Part shown: positions 46,934 through 58,790 of the stretch, piece by piece
Position numbering within the stretch: the first letter of the stretch is position 1
How the letters are laid out: each line of letters starts with the position of its first letter
Assembly: GCA_018857735.1 (NCBI GenBank)
Contig: JABMCL010002470.1
Location: forward strand, 558,501 to 622,500
DNA: 64,000 nucleotides
Direction of reading: 5' to 3'
Source of the DNA: Alviniconcha marisindica
Lineage: Eukaryota > Mollusca > Gastropoda > Provannidae
Made by a program: the position numbers and the translations under genes
Notes under the pieces: model-generated
The model's input: the letters and a program-made list of their open reading frames with translations, nothing else
Database searches by the model: none
Told to the model about the DNA's origin: nothing

Positions 46934-49400
46934 CTGCAACTGACGCATACACACTGGGTATTTCAGACAGATAGACTCCAGACCACCCAGCACTTATCTC
47001 AATGCAATCTAAACTGTGTTGACATTACTAAGGTATACTTCAGCTCACCAAAGTTGTAACTTAAAGTAACTAGTCTTCTCAAAGAGTTTTGTCCAGCAAG
47101 AAAATGAAATCAATATAAACATCAGCACTTAAATTCAATTATTTTGTTTTAAATATCCTTTCGATTTTGTATTCAATTTCTGAGTTTCGCGAGTGATGAT
47201 TTTCGGGATTGAATGTAAAAAAATTAAAAAAATTAAAATAAAAAAACGCAGTCAGGCTTTGTGTCTCGCCTGTCGTAGGCCCTGACGTCTTTAAAGATCG
47301 GCACGGAAGTTGCGTACTCATCTTGCATGAAGAATAAGATCAAAGCGGTCGCCGTTAGGCTAGCTGTGAGGCAGCTGATTATCTTCAGAATACCCAGTCC
47401 CTCTAATCGTCACTCACGAAAGTCAGTTTCTAAATTCAACGTGGAATATCAAAACACCGAAAGTCGGATTCTAAATTTAATGGGGAATTTTAAAACAACC
47501 CCCCCCAGCAGCACGGTGCCCTGTATTACGATCTACAGTAGCGCAAAATAAATGGCAACTCCACATTTCAACTCTTCAGGCTCACGTTATGTGTAAGCGC
47601 CGTATACATTTTATATCACTTTACATCTTGTAGGTGGACTACTGGCATGGCATGGAGGTCAAACGAACGCAAGAAAATCGTTACAATAGACGTTTGCCTC
47701 TGGTAGTCATTGACCTCACGCCACAATTCGGCTGACGGATGAGATTTAGCCAAACAGCATCTGCGAACTAACACATCTCCTTAGACAAGCAGCTGAACAG
47801 GCTGCCCAAGAACCATTGTAATGTAAACAAAGCATGTGCTCATGTTGTTTTCCAAAATCACGATCCAGCGCCTTGGGTCGGTGCAGTTGCCTTATGTCGT
47901 TTTCTTCGCTTGTCTACGTGGGTGGAATTATCTGACTACAAGCGAGAGGTCAGTTGACCCAAGGAGGCATGTTTCCTTCATGAAAGTCGTTCTAAAAGGA
48001 CACAGAATCCTGAATTAAAGAAAGACAGACAGAAAGTGACAGCATAATAAAGAAAGTAACTTTTTTATGAACTCGATCTCGCAGTGTAATCGATAGTCTT
48101 ATGACAGAACTAGCAACAACCACTTTCTTCCAAAAGAAACCGTACACTTTTTAAGTTTTGGCAGCAAGTTTAATGTTAACACTGAATGACAATGCATTTC
48201 AGTCTTTACATCAAAATAAAATGATAACATGTGACGTAAGCAGCAACTCGCTGTGTCCAACGTTCATGTAGACTATCACAATCAATAAGACAAATACTGT
48301 TTGTCTTCATTCCGCCTGTATGGAGAATCCCCGGTACACTATGTTGACAACAGTCCTGACTGTCCGTGAAGACAGTTTTATTCTACGCCCTTCCACTGTA
48401 TCCTTCACTCTCCAAGACCAACAGAAAAAGAGACTATCTGAACCCTAGTCTTGTCCACAGTGGCCTGCCTTGGTTCGTTTGCAGAGGGCGGGGCAATGTA
48501 ACACGCTGCTCTGTTGATCTGCTACTACGTGCCCACAGTGTGAAGTCTGATCAACACATTTTTCTCCTTCTGCATAATGGGGAAATCCCGATTTATCTGG
48601 AACACACCACAGTTTATCTGCGTTGATTTGTTTTTCTCTGGATTGTATTCCTCTCACTGCATTAAGTATAGCAAAAAGGGCTTTTAAGAAACAAATCGGC
48701 CGCTCGGGTAAATGAATAATTATGGCACAACAAAAAGAAAATGAACTTTTCATGAGCCTTTATCAACTCGCCCTAAACAAGTCGCCAGCTTTGATTTATC
48801 CAACTTTGTCTCTAACCTTATCTTGTGTACGGTTTCTTTTCAGAAGACGAAGAAGGTAATTCTGTTCTTCTCCTTTTCGATATCTGTTTAACGTTTGCTG
48901 ACTGGTTCCTTTCGACAATACTAACTGCATGCAACCCGACCATGAGACCATTATATGCTTTCTTCCTTGCCACCCTCCTGCACCAAATAGGCAGGACAAT
49001 TGGCAAGGTCTCAACAGAGGGTTCCGCGCTGAACTGTAAATCCCGCCTCCAATAGTTACGGTCCCACAAGCTTTCGATCTCAGCACAGTGTTATACCGGT
49101 GAATGCGCGCCGATTCTGATTCTAGCTTTCAAACCAATCAACAAATTGGCTCATTTGATTGCAGTTAGGACCTGTTGTCTTCAATGAATGTGCGTCGTTA
49201 TTTATTTTGAAGGCTTTGTTCGTAACCCACCAGTTTTTCGCTCTGTTGCTATGCTTTAGCTTGTGGGAGAGACATAGCAGCCTCTCTTCGGGCTTTTTGC
49301 CCGCAATATTATTTATGACGTTCTCATTGGCTGAAGCTGCTCGGGTGACTGGCAGCCCGGAACCCTCTGTGGTGATGCCATTTACTGCTTAGATTCTTAC
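46934..49400. other. Intron between exons B10 and B9
   Basis: AT-rich unique sequence plus one family 1 MITE at its right end; no exon seen. Confidence 0.4.
49015..49369. mobile_element. MITE-like element, family 1, full copy
   Basis: The ends CAGAGGGTTCC and GGAACCCTCTG are perfect 11-base terminal inverted repeats 355 bases apart. The interior is AT-rich with TTGATTGCAG, TTTTCGCTCTGTTGCTATG and ATTGGCTGAAGCTGCTCGG, shared with three other copies. I see no clear target duplication. No transposase is present. The CAG-starting ends recall hAT elements (inference). Confidence 0.75.
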
Positions 49401-49457
49401 CTTTTTTGCAGCAGGTTGCGGCGTGGCAATGTTTGGGAAGGGTTCATCATCATCGGC
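49401..49457 (-). CDS. Locus B exon B9: short acidic/Pro tail segment
   Basis: The exon is 57 bases, phase 0 to phase 0, with acceptor CCTCGTGCAG and donor AAG|GTAAGA. It encodes ADDDEPFPNIATPQPAAKK. A MITE copy ends about 30 bases from its donor. Confidence 0.72.
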
Positions 49458-49716
49458 CTGCACGAGGGGAAAGAGAACGCCAATGAGTAAAAGACATGCA
49501 AACTAACATTAAGCACTGCAACAGTTCAAGTACTGGATTCTGGTCTTGGCCCAAAAGCCCTTGTATTTTAATAGTCCACAAAGGCGAGGAGCAAAGTTCG
49601 TTTCCGGTATTGTGTAAGAGTCTCAACAGTGATTACAGTTTTTATAATTATGTGTATGCTACATGCAGAACAGTGTTCATATCTTGCAAAATTACCCACC
49701 GTAAATAAAACACCGC

Positions 49717-49719
<3 letters not shown>

Positions 49720-49815
<96 letters not shown>

Positions 49816-49845
49816 TGCGTGCGTGCGTGCCTGCGTGCGCGCACG
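49720..49845. repeat. (GT)n and (GCGT)n microsatellite
   Basis: About 15 GT units and about 23 GCGT units, in the intron between exons B8 and B9. Confidence 0.95.
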
Positions 49846-50756
49846 AATATGTGTTTCTGAGAAAGTATGTCACCAGTGCTGAATTACCAGTTTTTAGCTG
49901 TTGTTTTTAAATAGGAGCTGTCTTGCATGATGTGCATTTACAACGGTTTTTCTCTTGGTTCTTAAAACTGAATGTATAATATTTGTTTACTGAGAGAAAT
50001 GTATATTCAGCCACGTATTTAATTCCTCGCATGAGGCAATAATCTTGAATCGTTTGCCTTTTCCGCGCAACTAGCTTATTGACAGTAATATACATATCTT
50101 TGTCCGGTCTTTTCTTTCGTTCTTGTTCAGATGTATGATAGCTGAAAGTGTGCTGACTGGAACTATGTAATACACAGAAACGTCTAGGGAAACTGTGCAA
50201 TGTACTGATTTTAATAACTAACTACAATTTTGCCCCCCATTCCAATCCCCCCACCCCCTTTCTACGAACTGCCAACGCGTTACTCCCTCTATGAGAAGTG
50301 AGCTAGACACCATGTTACTGCCCCTATTTTTTAGTTACTATTCAGCATGGACTGTCTGCAAACCATAACAATCAAGAAGAAGAATACAAGTACTTGAAAT
50401 TATTGCAGTGCTGGGCGGATAAGACGCGTCTGTTAAAATAGCACCACCTTATACTTTTGTCGCTTCGAAAAGGGGCTTTCCGCTTTAGATGTCTGCAAGA
50501 AAACACTGGACAATGGTCTAAACACATAAACTGTTAAAAGGAACACTAATTTATATGACAATACAAAACATGTGCGAATTTTCGGGTTAAGCCCCTTTTC
50601 GAAGCGACAAAACAACAGTTAAACAATGGTTAAACGGTGACAAATTAAAATGTACTTAGCCTGTTACGGCTGTGTAACAATCTAGGAGAAGAATACAAGA
50701 ATACTGCACAATGAGCAGATTTAACGAGGGTGCCGGACTGAAGCTCAACTTCTTAC

Positions 50757-50876
50757 GTCATCATCGACTGGCGGTTGGTAGATGCTCAACCGCTGCTGCG
50801 TCAGACGTTTCAGAAAGTCCTGGTGTTCCGTGGTCTTCTCATAGGACTCCTCCTGCGGGGCTTCAATGGGTAGCGC
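50757..50876 (-). CDS. Locus B exon B8: tail segment with a degenerate KxT..DF motif
   Basis: The exon is 120 bases, phase 0 to phase 0, with acceptor CATGTGCAG and donor GAC|GTAAGA. It encodes 40 residues, ALPIEAPQEESYEKTTEHQD, FLKRLTQQRLSIYQPPVDDD. YEKTTEHQDFLKRL aligns loosely with the PYSKWT-type motif of exons 11b and B14. Its first bases are nearly the same as those of terminal exon B16 (ALPIEAP versus APPIAAP), suggesting exon duplication. Confidence 0.76.
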
Positions 50877-51470
50877 CTGCACATGGGAAGACAAATCACC
50901 AAAGTGAATAATGGCCTCGTCTTATCTGACTAAGCCAAAGGCACGGAATGTAGCTGGCCGTTCAAACAAACGACACGCTGCACCCAATGAGGCGCGGCAG
51001 TTATTTTCTGATGGTGCTCTTAGACAAATGACTTGTCGTTTCAGTCTTATACTGGCGCTGTAGTTATTGCAGTCTTTATGCTTGTAGTCTTTAGATACAC
51101 GTGCAACGTTTGAAAGGATTTTTTCAAGACCAGGGAACGACTCACTGAAGAGAAGACCACGCGCTGAAATACCAACATTTCTGTTCAGGAAGACTGAACT
51201 GATCTGTTCATGATCCCCAAACGAATGGCCTACGTGCTTTATCCCTGAGTTCTAAATATGATTCAATGTCATCAGGTAAACTGAAATCAACCATTATCTA
51301 CACCTAATTCCCACCTTAACCCGAAAATCTTTTTGCCAACATTCTCTGTGGGTCGTACAACACGTTTCATGCACTGGCGAAAACAGTTATGCGCTTCCAG
51401 TGTGAGTCGCCAGCTTCCATGATCTGAGCGGAGAGGCTATGCAAATGCTTTGTGCCTATCAACTACTTGC

Positions 51471-51536
51471 CTCGATGGAAGGTGCTTTCACCGCTGGTGC
51501 AGGCTGAGCACTGCGGTTTTCTTCCGTGGGAGGGGG
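51471..51536 (-). CDS. Locus B exon B7: Pro/Ala tail segment with GC donor
   Basis: The exon is 66 bases, phase 0 to phase 0, with acceptor TTTTCTTGTACAG. It encodes PPPTEENRSAQPAPAV and KAPSIE. The donor is GAG|GCAAGT, a GC-AG intron start whose other positions match consensus perfectly, as is usual for functional GC donors. Confidence 0.7.
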
Positions 51537-51657
51537 CTGTACAAGAAAATCACAAGAGTGGATAAGCTTCATTGAGACAACACAAAGCATCGAATCTGTT
51601 TAGATAATGTTCTCACTCCTTTTGACATGCAGTGCTTGGTACATCATAAAGAAGGTT

Positions 51658-51970
51658 TCATGCTAAGCTCTAAGCCCCACCTCTTTCCTCACAAGCTTTC
51701 GATCGAAGCACTTTGTGCTGACTGAATATGCGATTATCTGAGTCTGATTCAGTATCAAGTGATTATAACTTGTCTCGTTTGATTGCGGCTGGTATCTCTT
51801 GACATCATTATTCAAGATTTTGTTCGGAATCCAGCAGACTTTCTCTCTGTTATTTTGCCTTACTTGTGGGGAGAGCATAGCGACCGCTCTTCGAGGTTTT
51901 CACACAGAGTATTAACTGAGATATTCTGACTGGCTGAAGCGTTCGGGCGATAGGCAGCCCGGAACCCTCC
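51658..51970. mobile_element. MITE-like element, family 1, copy with decayed left end
   Basis: It shares GCTCTAAGCCCCACCTCTTT, TCACAAGCTTTCGATC, CTGACTGGCTGAAGCGTTCG and the right end GGCAGCCCGGAACCCTC with the full copy. It sits about 120 bases upstream of the acceptor of exon B7. Confidence 0.7.
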
Positions 51971-54366
51971 ATGGGGCCATTTACACTACTGGGCCGGTCC
52001 GGGCTGGGTGCGCGCTGCAGCATTTATATACCTAGACCTGATTTTCGCCTTAATACAACCATCCTGGTTGACTGGGCGTAAAAACCAAGTTACTTACTTA
52101 CTTACTTAGACCTGACTTGAATCAGAAGTTTGAGTCATCATGGCGTTTTCAGTCCGCCATACAGGTTTCCAGATTGCAGATGATGTGCAGTGGAATGCAA
52201 GGCACGTTCAGCCCTACCATATTCGAGAGCCGAGTTGAGCCGAGCAGAGCCGAGCAGAGCACGGCTCGCGTCCGTCCCGGGGACGGCCAAATGCAAACGC
52301 ATTATCTTGCTTCCAGCTCGAGCTAACATGGACATTTTTGACAGTGTAAATGACCCCGTTGTTTTCGCGGTTACTGTGATAAAAGACAACACAAGCAGCT
52401 CTCGTGGTGTTCGGTTTGGTCAACAGAGCAGTATGCTTCCTTCCTTACCCATCGCCTGTACCTGCTCGGATTAGGTGCCTGTGTGCTTTGTCGCTGAATG
52501 TCTATCAATGCCTATTCCCATCTTCCGAACAAACATGCACCTTGAACAATTAGAGCTGTTCGTTTTTCGTTATGTCCATATTTGGCTTAGCAAGGCCGTT
52601 GTTCACACGCTCCGTGCAAACCGTTTCCTACCTTTTGCCAGTGGCTTCTCTATTTTCCACATAGAGGCTGAGGTGCGAAAGTCGCACCATTTTCTAAATA
52701 CGATAGTCCCACCGGCCAAGAACAGCGCGCAAACAAGCAACTCAGGATGGCCGACAGTCCGCCATCTTGGTTCGAAGGCTCACCCATTTCAGGTACAGAC
52801 GGCCAACTGTTGGTGCTGCGTGATGGTCGCCGATGGAAAAAGCACATGGTGATGAGGAGAGTTTAATCGTAGGGCATGCAATGCTCGGAAGGAGGGAATG
52901 GACCATTACCTCACCGTCGGGATGTTGGTGCATGCTCAACCTTCGCCCGGCAAAAGCGTTACCTTCACATAGGTCTTCAAACACCTAGTAGTAATGGGAC
53001 TCCTCCGGCTGGGCTGAGGCCGTCCGGCATGGGAGATAATCTCACGAACGTGAATTCTGGCACGTCAGAAGTTTCTCCTTACCTTGGCAATGCAAGTGCT
53101 GGGAAGGCGACATGGTATCGCTTTGTTATAAACATCTTACGCTATCCCCGTCGAAGCGCGCCAGTTCTAGTTTGATGGTCCTTCAGTGCAATACGTATCT
53201 ATCTGTAGTACTTACAGTATCTTTAATTTTAAAATCTACGCATGCTGTGCCCAAAAGATATTGCCCATCTCTTCCATACGACTTACTAAAGACCAACGCT
53301 CACAAAGGACTTACCAAAGACTAAACACTAAATAAAACTGCAGCAGGAGGAAGTCTGTCAACGGACCACGTCCGAAAGAAATCATTTGTGTAGGCGACGG
53401 CAGTCGTTGGGAAACTCGAAATCAAGTGAATGGTCTGCAGCAAACCCAGCAAATCTGCTGCTTCCCCCGAAAGGCTTGCGCGACTGAAACTGCACGTCCC
53501 TCGGTCAGGACAACTTGTTGGCGGTTGTGGCAAACTGCTCGTCCGCACCATCTTTGCGGACAGGGATATCACGAGAAAAGTGTAGCTATCACTAACGAGC
53601 CTACTGTGGCGTAACGTTTGACAAGCTATAGGTGCTGCATGACTGATGTGCGTTATTCTGCCAGGTAACATTTATACAAATAAATGCACGAGTAAATTTG
53701 GATGGTGTTCTGTCATGCCCTCATTCCCACCTCCAGAAACAATTACATGGCGGAGGGTGCGGGCAATCACCAATGACTGTGCGGCGTTTTTGTGCTAATG
53801 ACAATTTTCTCGTGATATTAACCCACAGGTTCTCTCGATGCCCGTAAACCGTGGATTTACCGGCCGTGTTGAAAAATGCTCATGCGAAAGACAGACAGTG
53901 TTCAACCTATCTTCGGCAAACCTCGATCGCCCGCATTCACGGTGTTATGAAGCCGCTGTAACCGACTAATTTCAACCGGACGAAATTCACATGACTTCAT
54001 TCTTCGGACCACGACAACCAGCGGGAATACTGTCACGTGGAAACATGCACCCAGACCGCAACAACAACGCTAAAAACAACACTGCTTGTGTTTTACGGGA
54101 AATGACGGAATGTTGTTGCCCGCAAATGTGCAAACGTACCGTCATCTCCGCATAAGTGCAACTGTCTCATTACGCAGAGTTACATTACGTGGGCAAGCTA
54201 ATTGCATACAATGCTGTGAGAATTAATAATAAAAAATAAAAACACACTCTCACCGTACCCTTTTTGTGCCAGTATACCACCTTGTTCCGGCGAGTACTGT
54301 ATCGTACTGTCTTCTGGCTAAGTTGCTTTAATGTGTGCTTTGACTGTATATTAATAACATACATAC
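51971..54366. other. Intron between exons B7 and B6
   Basis: One ACTT-tailed element and an imperfect GAGCCGAGCA repeat near 52228-52262. Otherwise unique; short open frames have no borders that fit phase 0. Confidence 0.4.
52030..52108 (+). mobile_element. Short dispersed element ending in ACTT repeats, copy 1
   Basis: CATCCTGGTTGACTGGGCGT, then AAAAACCAAG and five ACTT units. The same end occurs at 55036-55110, suggesting a retroelement 3' tail. Confidence 0.6.
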
Positions 54367-54399
54367 CGCCACCGCAAGCAACGTTGGTTTGTCGCCATC
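54367..54399 (-). CDS. Locus B exon B6: 33-base microexon
   Basis: Phase 0 to phase 0, with acceptor ATTCTTTTACAG and donor GCG|GTATGT. It encodes DGDKPTLLAVA. It is the same length as B5, and either could be skipped without shifting the frame. Confidence 0.62.
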
Positions 54400-55035
54400 C
54401 TGTAAAAGAATCACACTACCATCATTGCCAGCGTCGGAATCATCGTCGTCATCCTCACCAACATCCATAGCCTTCCGTCTTAGCAACATCAATTGCTACT
54501 GATCGCGCATTATTCATTAATTCAGTTTATTTTACAGAGGGAGTAGTGTACAAAATACGTAGATCGCGTAACCTTTTCACCAGATAATGATCTACACTTG
54601 TCACTGAACGTTTCTAGACATCCTTCAAATGACACCGTTTAAAATTCCTCATCTTTCACCGTGTGTCAGTAGGTGTTTTTAACTCTAGGACTCTTAGTTC
54701 ACAGCCCGCAAACGTGTTTCCAAGTTCTGAAAGCGGAGACTGTTACAATAACTGTTCAAACTGTTTATAAATAATGCAGTTCAACGTCATTCTCTTTATA
54801 TGTGTACTAACATATGACATGTTCGTCCTCAGCGGAACCTGTGTAGTTGACATGACATTAGAATCAAATTACTATCAAACGTGTTTCTTTTTTCTTCTTT
54901 GTTTGTCTTTTTGATAAGTTTGCTGCCTTCTGAATTTCTCAACAACACTTCATTACCATCGGAAGATTTGAACAGTGTTTTTATACAAGTATTTGGTGGT
55001 CTGTTTTGTTTCGTGTTTTTATTGTTGTTCTTCTC

Positions 55036-55110
55036 CACCTACTTCGATCGCCCCGATATAACCGTAATGGTAGACTGGGCGTAAAACACCAAGTTACTTA
55101 CTTACTTACC
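55036..55110 (+). mobile_element. Short dispersed element ending in ACTT repeats, copy 2
   Basis: CCCGATATAACCGTAATGGT, AGACTGGGCGTAAAACACC, AAGTT and ACTT repeats match copy 1. Related but older pieces occur at 12718-12765 (plus) and 26770-26835 (minus). Confidence 0.6.
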
Positions 55111-55381
55111 TACTAGAAAAGAGAAATGTTTTGTCTGACGTGTTTGAATCCATTTTAGTTACTGATTTTTAACCTTTTCAAAGTCACAATGGAAGTTGAA
55201 AGAGAAGGTGCTTCTGGTCAGTTTTCTTATTAGGTAAGTCTGTAAGCATGCATGCATGTGTGTATCTCTATGTTTTGATGTATGCGTATACATGCAGGTG
55301 AGGTGTTTGTCGTATCAGGCTGAGTGAGTGAGAAAGAGAAAGAAAGAGGGGAGAGGAAGGGGAAGAGGAAGAGAAACCAAC

Positions 55382-55414
55382 CTGTTTTTCAACGTCACCT
55401 TGGTTGCCTTTATT
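55382..55414 (-). CDS. Locus B exon B5: 33-base microexon
   Basis: Phase 0 to phase 0, with acceptor GTTTAATTTCAG and donor CAG|GTTGGT. It encodes NKGNQGDVEKQ. It is short, but both borders are good and the phase fits on both sides. Confidence 0.62.
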
Positions 55415-56235
55415 CTGAAATTAAACAGGACACAGCACAGACTTCCACCTATTAACACAACAATCGGACAACCATACAGCCAACCAAGCAACCAACCGAT
55501 TACGTGACCTCTCGACTCACAGACTTCACAGGTTTGACTCCGAACTAAACTAGCATGCTATGATTTTTCCGGGTATGTCCCGAGCCCACATTTATTACAG
55601 AGTGAAGGCATTCACAGTACTAGAATACGTTATGCCCTCCTCCATCTTTGTAAATAACAATGGCATTTGAGCCAGTGTCGAATGGGTGCTCCCACAAACA
55701 CTTAAATGTTTTCAACAGGCACAGCAGTTCAAACAAATGTTAGTGACATTTACAGTGATGGTAATCTACATCCATCACCATCTTTGTAGATATACAACAC
55801 TCATAACCACATTCGTAGATAGTGGAAGCATTTACGGTGATGACACAATATCCATCCCGCCTTTGCTGGGAATGAAGATATTTAGTGACAATACATCCAC
55901 CTTGACCTTTGTGAAATTTAATAACCTTTATATTACACACAGACGGGCCATAATTCAGAATGTGCTGTTCGATCTCGAAGGAGTTAAGTTAAACAGGGTG
56001 TCTAAACCCTCAAAACGCCCACAAGCACACCACCGCGTCTCTCAGAAGTTTCCCAAAATGTTTCACAAATCTCATACCTTATATCCAATGCATGCGTTAT
56101 GCAGCAGCATTGTATGGTTAGTCTCGTGCAGAGAGACAGAGAGAGAGGGGTAGGGGGAAGGGAAAAGACATTGTGATATTGCAGCGTAGAAACAGAAATA
56201 TTTTCGGCAGACTATTAATTTGTACACATTCTCAC

Positions 56236-56296
56236 ATCTAGCAGTTTCTCTTTGGCGCCATCCTTGGAGCCACGGCCGAAGAATCCCAGGAATTTT
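56236..56296 (-). CDS. Locus B exon B4: Gly/Phe/Lys tail segment
   Basis: The exon is 61 bases, with acceptor CTGTCCCACAG and donor GAT|GTGAGA, and enters in phase 2 and leaves in phase 0. It encodes KFLGFFGRGSKDGAKEKLLD, completing a Gln with exon B3. It has amphipathic, high-complexity character close to the membrane. Confidence 0.76.
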
Positions 56297-56405
56297 CTGT
56301 GGGACAGAGTACAGTAGATTTGCCAAGCAATGAAGGAAAATGATACACACGCCCGCCCATACATTTTGACTTGTACTAAAACGATTCACTCCCGAAACTT
56401 CATAT

Positions 56406-56467
56406 TCGCGTCAGCACTGCGCTTTGGCTTTTCAGTCGGACGCTCTTCCAACTGAGCTATCGCCGCC
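56406..56467 (-). mobile_element. tRNA-like SINE head or tRNA pseudogene
   Basis: The minus strand begins GGGGCGGCGATAGCTCAGTT with an intact A box and a plausible D arm and anticodon arm, but has no B box afterwards. It is therefore a truncated tRNA-derived sequence, not a functional tRNA. Confidence 0.6.
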
Positions 56468-56944
56468 CCAATTTCTATGTTTTTCTCCTCTAAGTTTTGT
56501 TGTTGTTGTTTTATGTTTTTTAAATCCTGGTTTACAACAAAGTCCCAATCTCAAAATCTCTGAGGTTACAATTCAGATCCAGTCTCTAAGCATGGTCACG
56601 AATCTCAAACATGACAATTATGACCCCCAATCTCAAATTCAAACGTCAGAATTATGATCTTAATGAAATAGTCACAATTACGATCTCACTATCAAAGTCA
56701 AATTTACGACTCCACCTAAACAATGTACAATTAATTAGCAACATCATTATGAACATCAGCAGCACTACCATCAACACCATCACCGTTGCCACCACCACCA
56801 CCACCACCATCAGCAGCAGTAGCATTAACAACAGCAGAAGAATTTGATCAGTATATGAACGAATGCGCATCAGTTTGAATACAAGTATGCATCTGGGAGT
56901 TGCAGTACCATTGCTATATCTAGAAGACCAATAACAAGCTGATC

Positions 56945-57060
56945 GCAGAGGGTTCCGAGCTGAAAGTCGCCCGAGAAGCTTCAGCCAATCAGAACATCGC
57001 AAACGATATTCCGCGCGAAAAACCCGAGGAGTGACCGCCTTGTTTGGCCCACAAGCTGTA
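56945..57060. mobile_element. MITE-like element, family 1, truncated inverted copy
   Basis: CAGAGGGTTCCGAGCTGAAA, AGAAGCTTCAGCCAATCAGA and CCCACAAGCT are the reverse complement of the right part of the full copy. Confidence 0.65.
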
Positions 57061-57213
57061 TAGTAAAAAGATAAAGAGGTTTACTCTCAGAGCAATATTA
57101 GCGAAGGCAGACAAAGTCTTACTTGCAGAGCGCAGAGCAAGTAGGCCTAAGGTCCGAAGATGAAGAGGTCTAACTGCAGAGTACGTAATTAGCAAAAGAA
57201 AACAACGTCTTAC

Positions 57214-57269
57214 TGCCAGGGGGTTTCTTCTTCTTGTCGCTTGTCACTTGTTTTCCGGCAGCAAAAGAT
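57214..57269 (-). CDS. Locus B exon B3: cytoplasmic face of the membrane span
   Basis: The exon is 56 bases; it enters in phase 0 after ACTTTTTTCAG and leaves in phase 2 at CA|GTAAGA. It encodes IFCCRKTSDKRQEEETPW. Together with B2 it makes the junction VCCYIFCCRK, two Cys pairs at the inner membrane face followed by basic residues. That is a common context for S-acylation (inference) and supports the positive-inside orientation. Confidence 0.75.
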
Positions 57270-58245
57270 CTGAAAAAAGTTCGAACGTTATTATACCGTC
57301 TCTCTTTTTACATTCATTTATAATCCACTAGCTATGCAGATATTTCAATCCTTATTGTACAACTTCATTATTTTAGCATTGATGTTAAACATTAAAAAGA
57401 AAGAAAGAAGTGACCTCTTTAAACATTCGCTTCTGAAGCGATTGTCACAACATGAAGTACTGATGTACAGTGCTTAGAATAGGCACACAGACTGTGTTCG
57501 ATACAGTTTGAATTTCAAAAGCTGGCTTTCAGACAAAGCCTAGTCGCGATACTTGGTGGTTCCACGGACGCTTAGAAGCACGCCACAGCGTCACAAATGC
57601 CTCAACCAGCTGTTGACTAAACACAGCGCATCGGTACGTTATGAAGCCGCATGTGCTTCGTGTGGATTTACTGTCGCTGAGTCGGGCAATTTTGCCAGGG
57701 GCTTACCGGGGTACACTGAACATCAAAACTGATAAGGTAGACAATGTCTTTCAAATGCAACGCATTACCATCTAGGCTTTTTTAAAAGAAACCCCTCGCA
57801 CGCAGAGCTCCGTAAATACCAACTGTAGTACAGGATTGGAACAGCGAGGCTTTGAAGTTTAACGTAATCCGCAAATGAAGTTTTTAATGTATTTGGCTGA
57901 AACTGTTTTGTTTAAGTGAGCTATCCCTCATTAGAGAGAAAGGGGGCGGGGGAGGGGGAGGAGAGGGGATGGGGGGCCCAAAAGGGGACAAGGAAACAGA
58001 GAGAGACATAGCCGGGAGCGGGGGTCGGGAGTGGAGTGAAAGAGACACATCAAAAAACAACAACAACAACACACAAATTAGTTGACTTAACGGTAAATAC
58101 TGACATATCTGCCGTTGCTACACTAAGTTCGTAACAGGGCATGTAAGGAGCATAATAAGAAGCAAACGGGTAAAACAGCACGTTATTAAAAGTAATAAAG
58201 AGGTAGATGGAGGCGCGAGGCAGAGAGATTTTCACAAACACTCAC

Positions 58246-58512
58246 ATAGCAGCAAACCAGCATGAGAATGGTGACCACACCGCCCAGGAGATACAAGAGC
58301 TCTTCCATCTTGTAGGCTGGAACATACTCGGCGTCGATGCTGATGTCCACCTCCTCTTTCTTTTTCTTGTGAGCCTCCGTTCCTTTGTGGCTGGCATGAT
58401 GCGCTACAGTAGTGGGGCCTTTCCCTCCCTTTTGTTGGTTCCCGTGATTTTTGTCTACGTGCGCGTTAGGCTTAGCGTGTTGGTCTTTGCTCTTCGTCGC
58501 TCTTTTGCCCGC
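58246..58512 (-). CDS. Locus B exon B2: basic stalk and transmembrane helix
   Basis: The exon is 267 bases, phase 0 to phase 0, with acceptor GTTGATAACAG and donor TAT|GTGAGT. It encodes 89 residues: a Lys/His/Gly-rich stretch, KKKKEEVDISIDAEYVPAY, and then the membrane span LLYLLGGVVTILMLVCCY. A TAA lies in frame just before the acceptor. The upstream side is made of MITE fragments starting about 10 bases from the AG. The phase does not match exon B1, so an intervening exon is missing or B1 belongs to another transcript. Confidence 0.75.
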
Positions 58513-58521
58513 CTGTTATCA

Positions 58522-58790
58522 ACAGAAGGTCCCGCGCTGAGCTCTAAGCCCCGCCTCTTTCCTCACAACCTTTCAATCTGACCACCGTGTGGTACTGTGT
58601 TGACTGGTGGAACAGAGGATTCCGTGCTGAGCTTTAAGCCCCGCTTCATTCCTCACAATCTTTCAATCTGACCATCGTGTGGTACCGTGACTGGCAGAAC
58701 AGGCGGTTCCGCTATGAGCTCTAAGCCCCGCCTCTTTCCTCATAACCTTTCAATCTGACCACCGTGTGGTACCGTGTTGACTGATGGAAT
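58522..58790. repeat. Three tandem partial copies of the MITE left end
   Basis: A unit of about 90 bases (GCTGAGCTCTAAGCCCCGCC, TTCAATCTGACCACCGTGTG, GTACTGTGTTGACTG) occurs three times before the diverged full copy. The block abuts the acceptor of the transmembrane exon B2. Confidence 0.75.
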
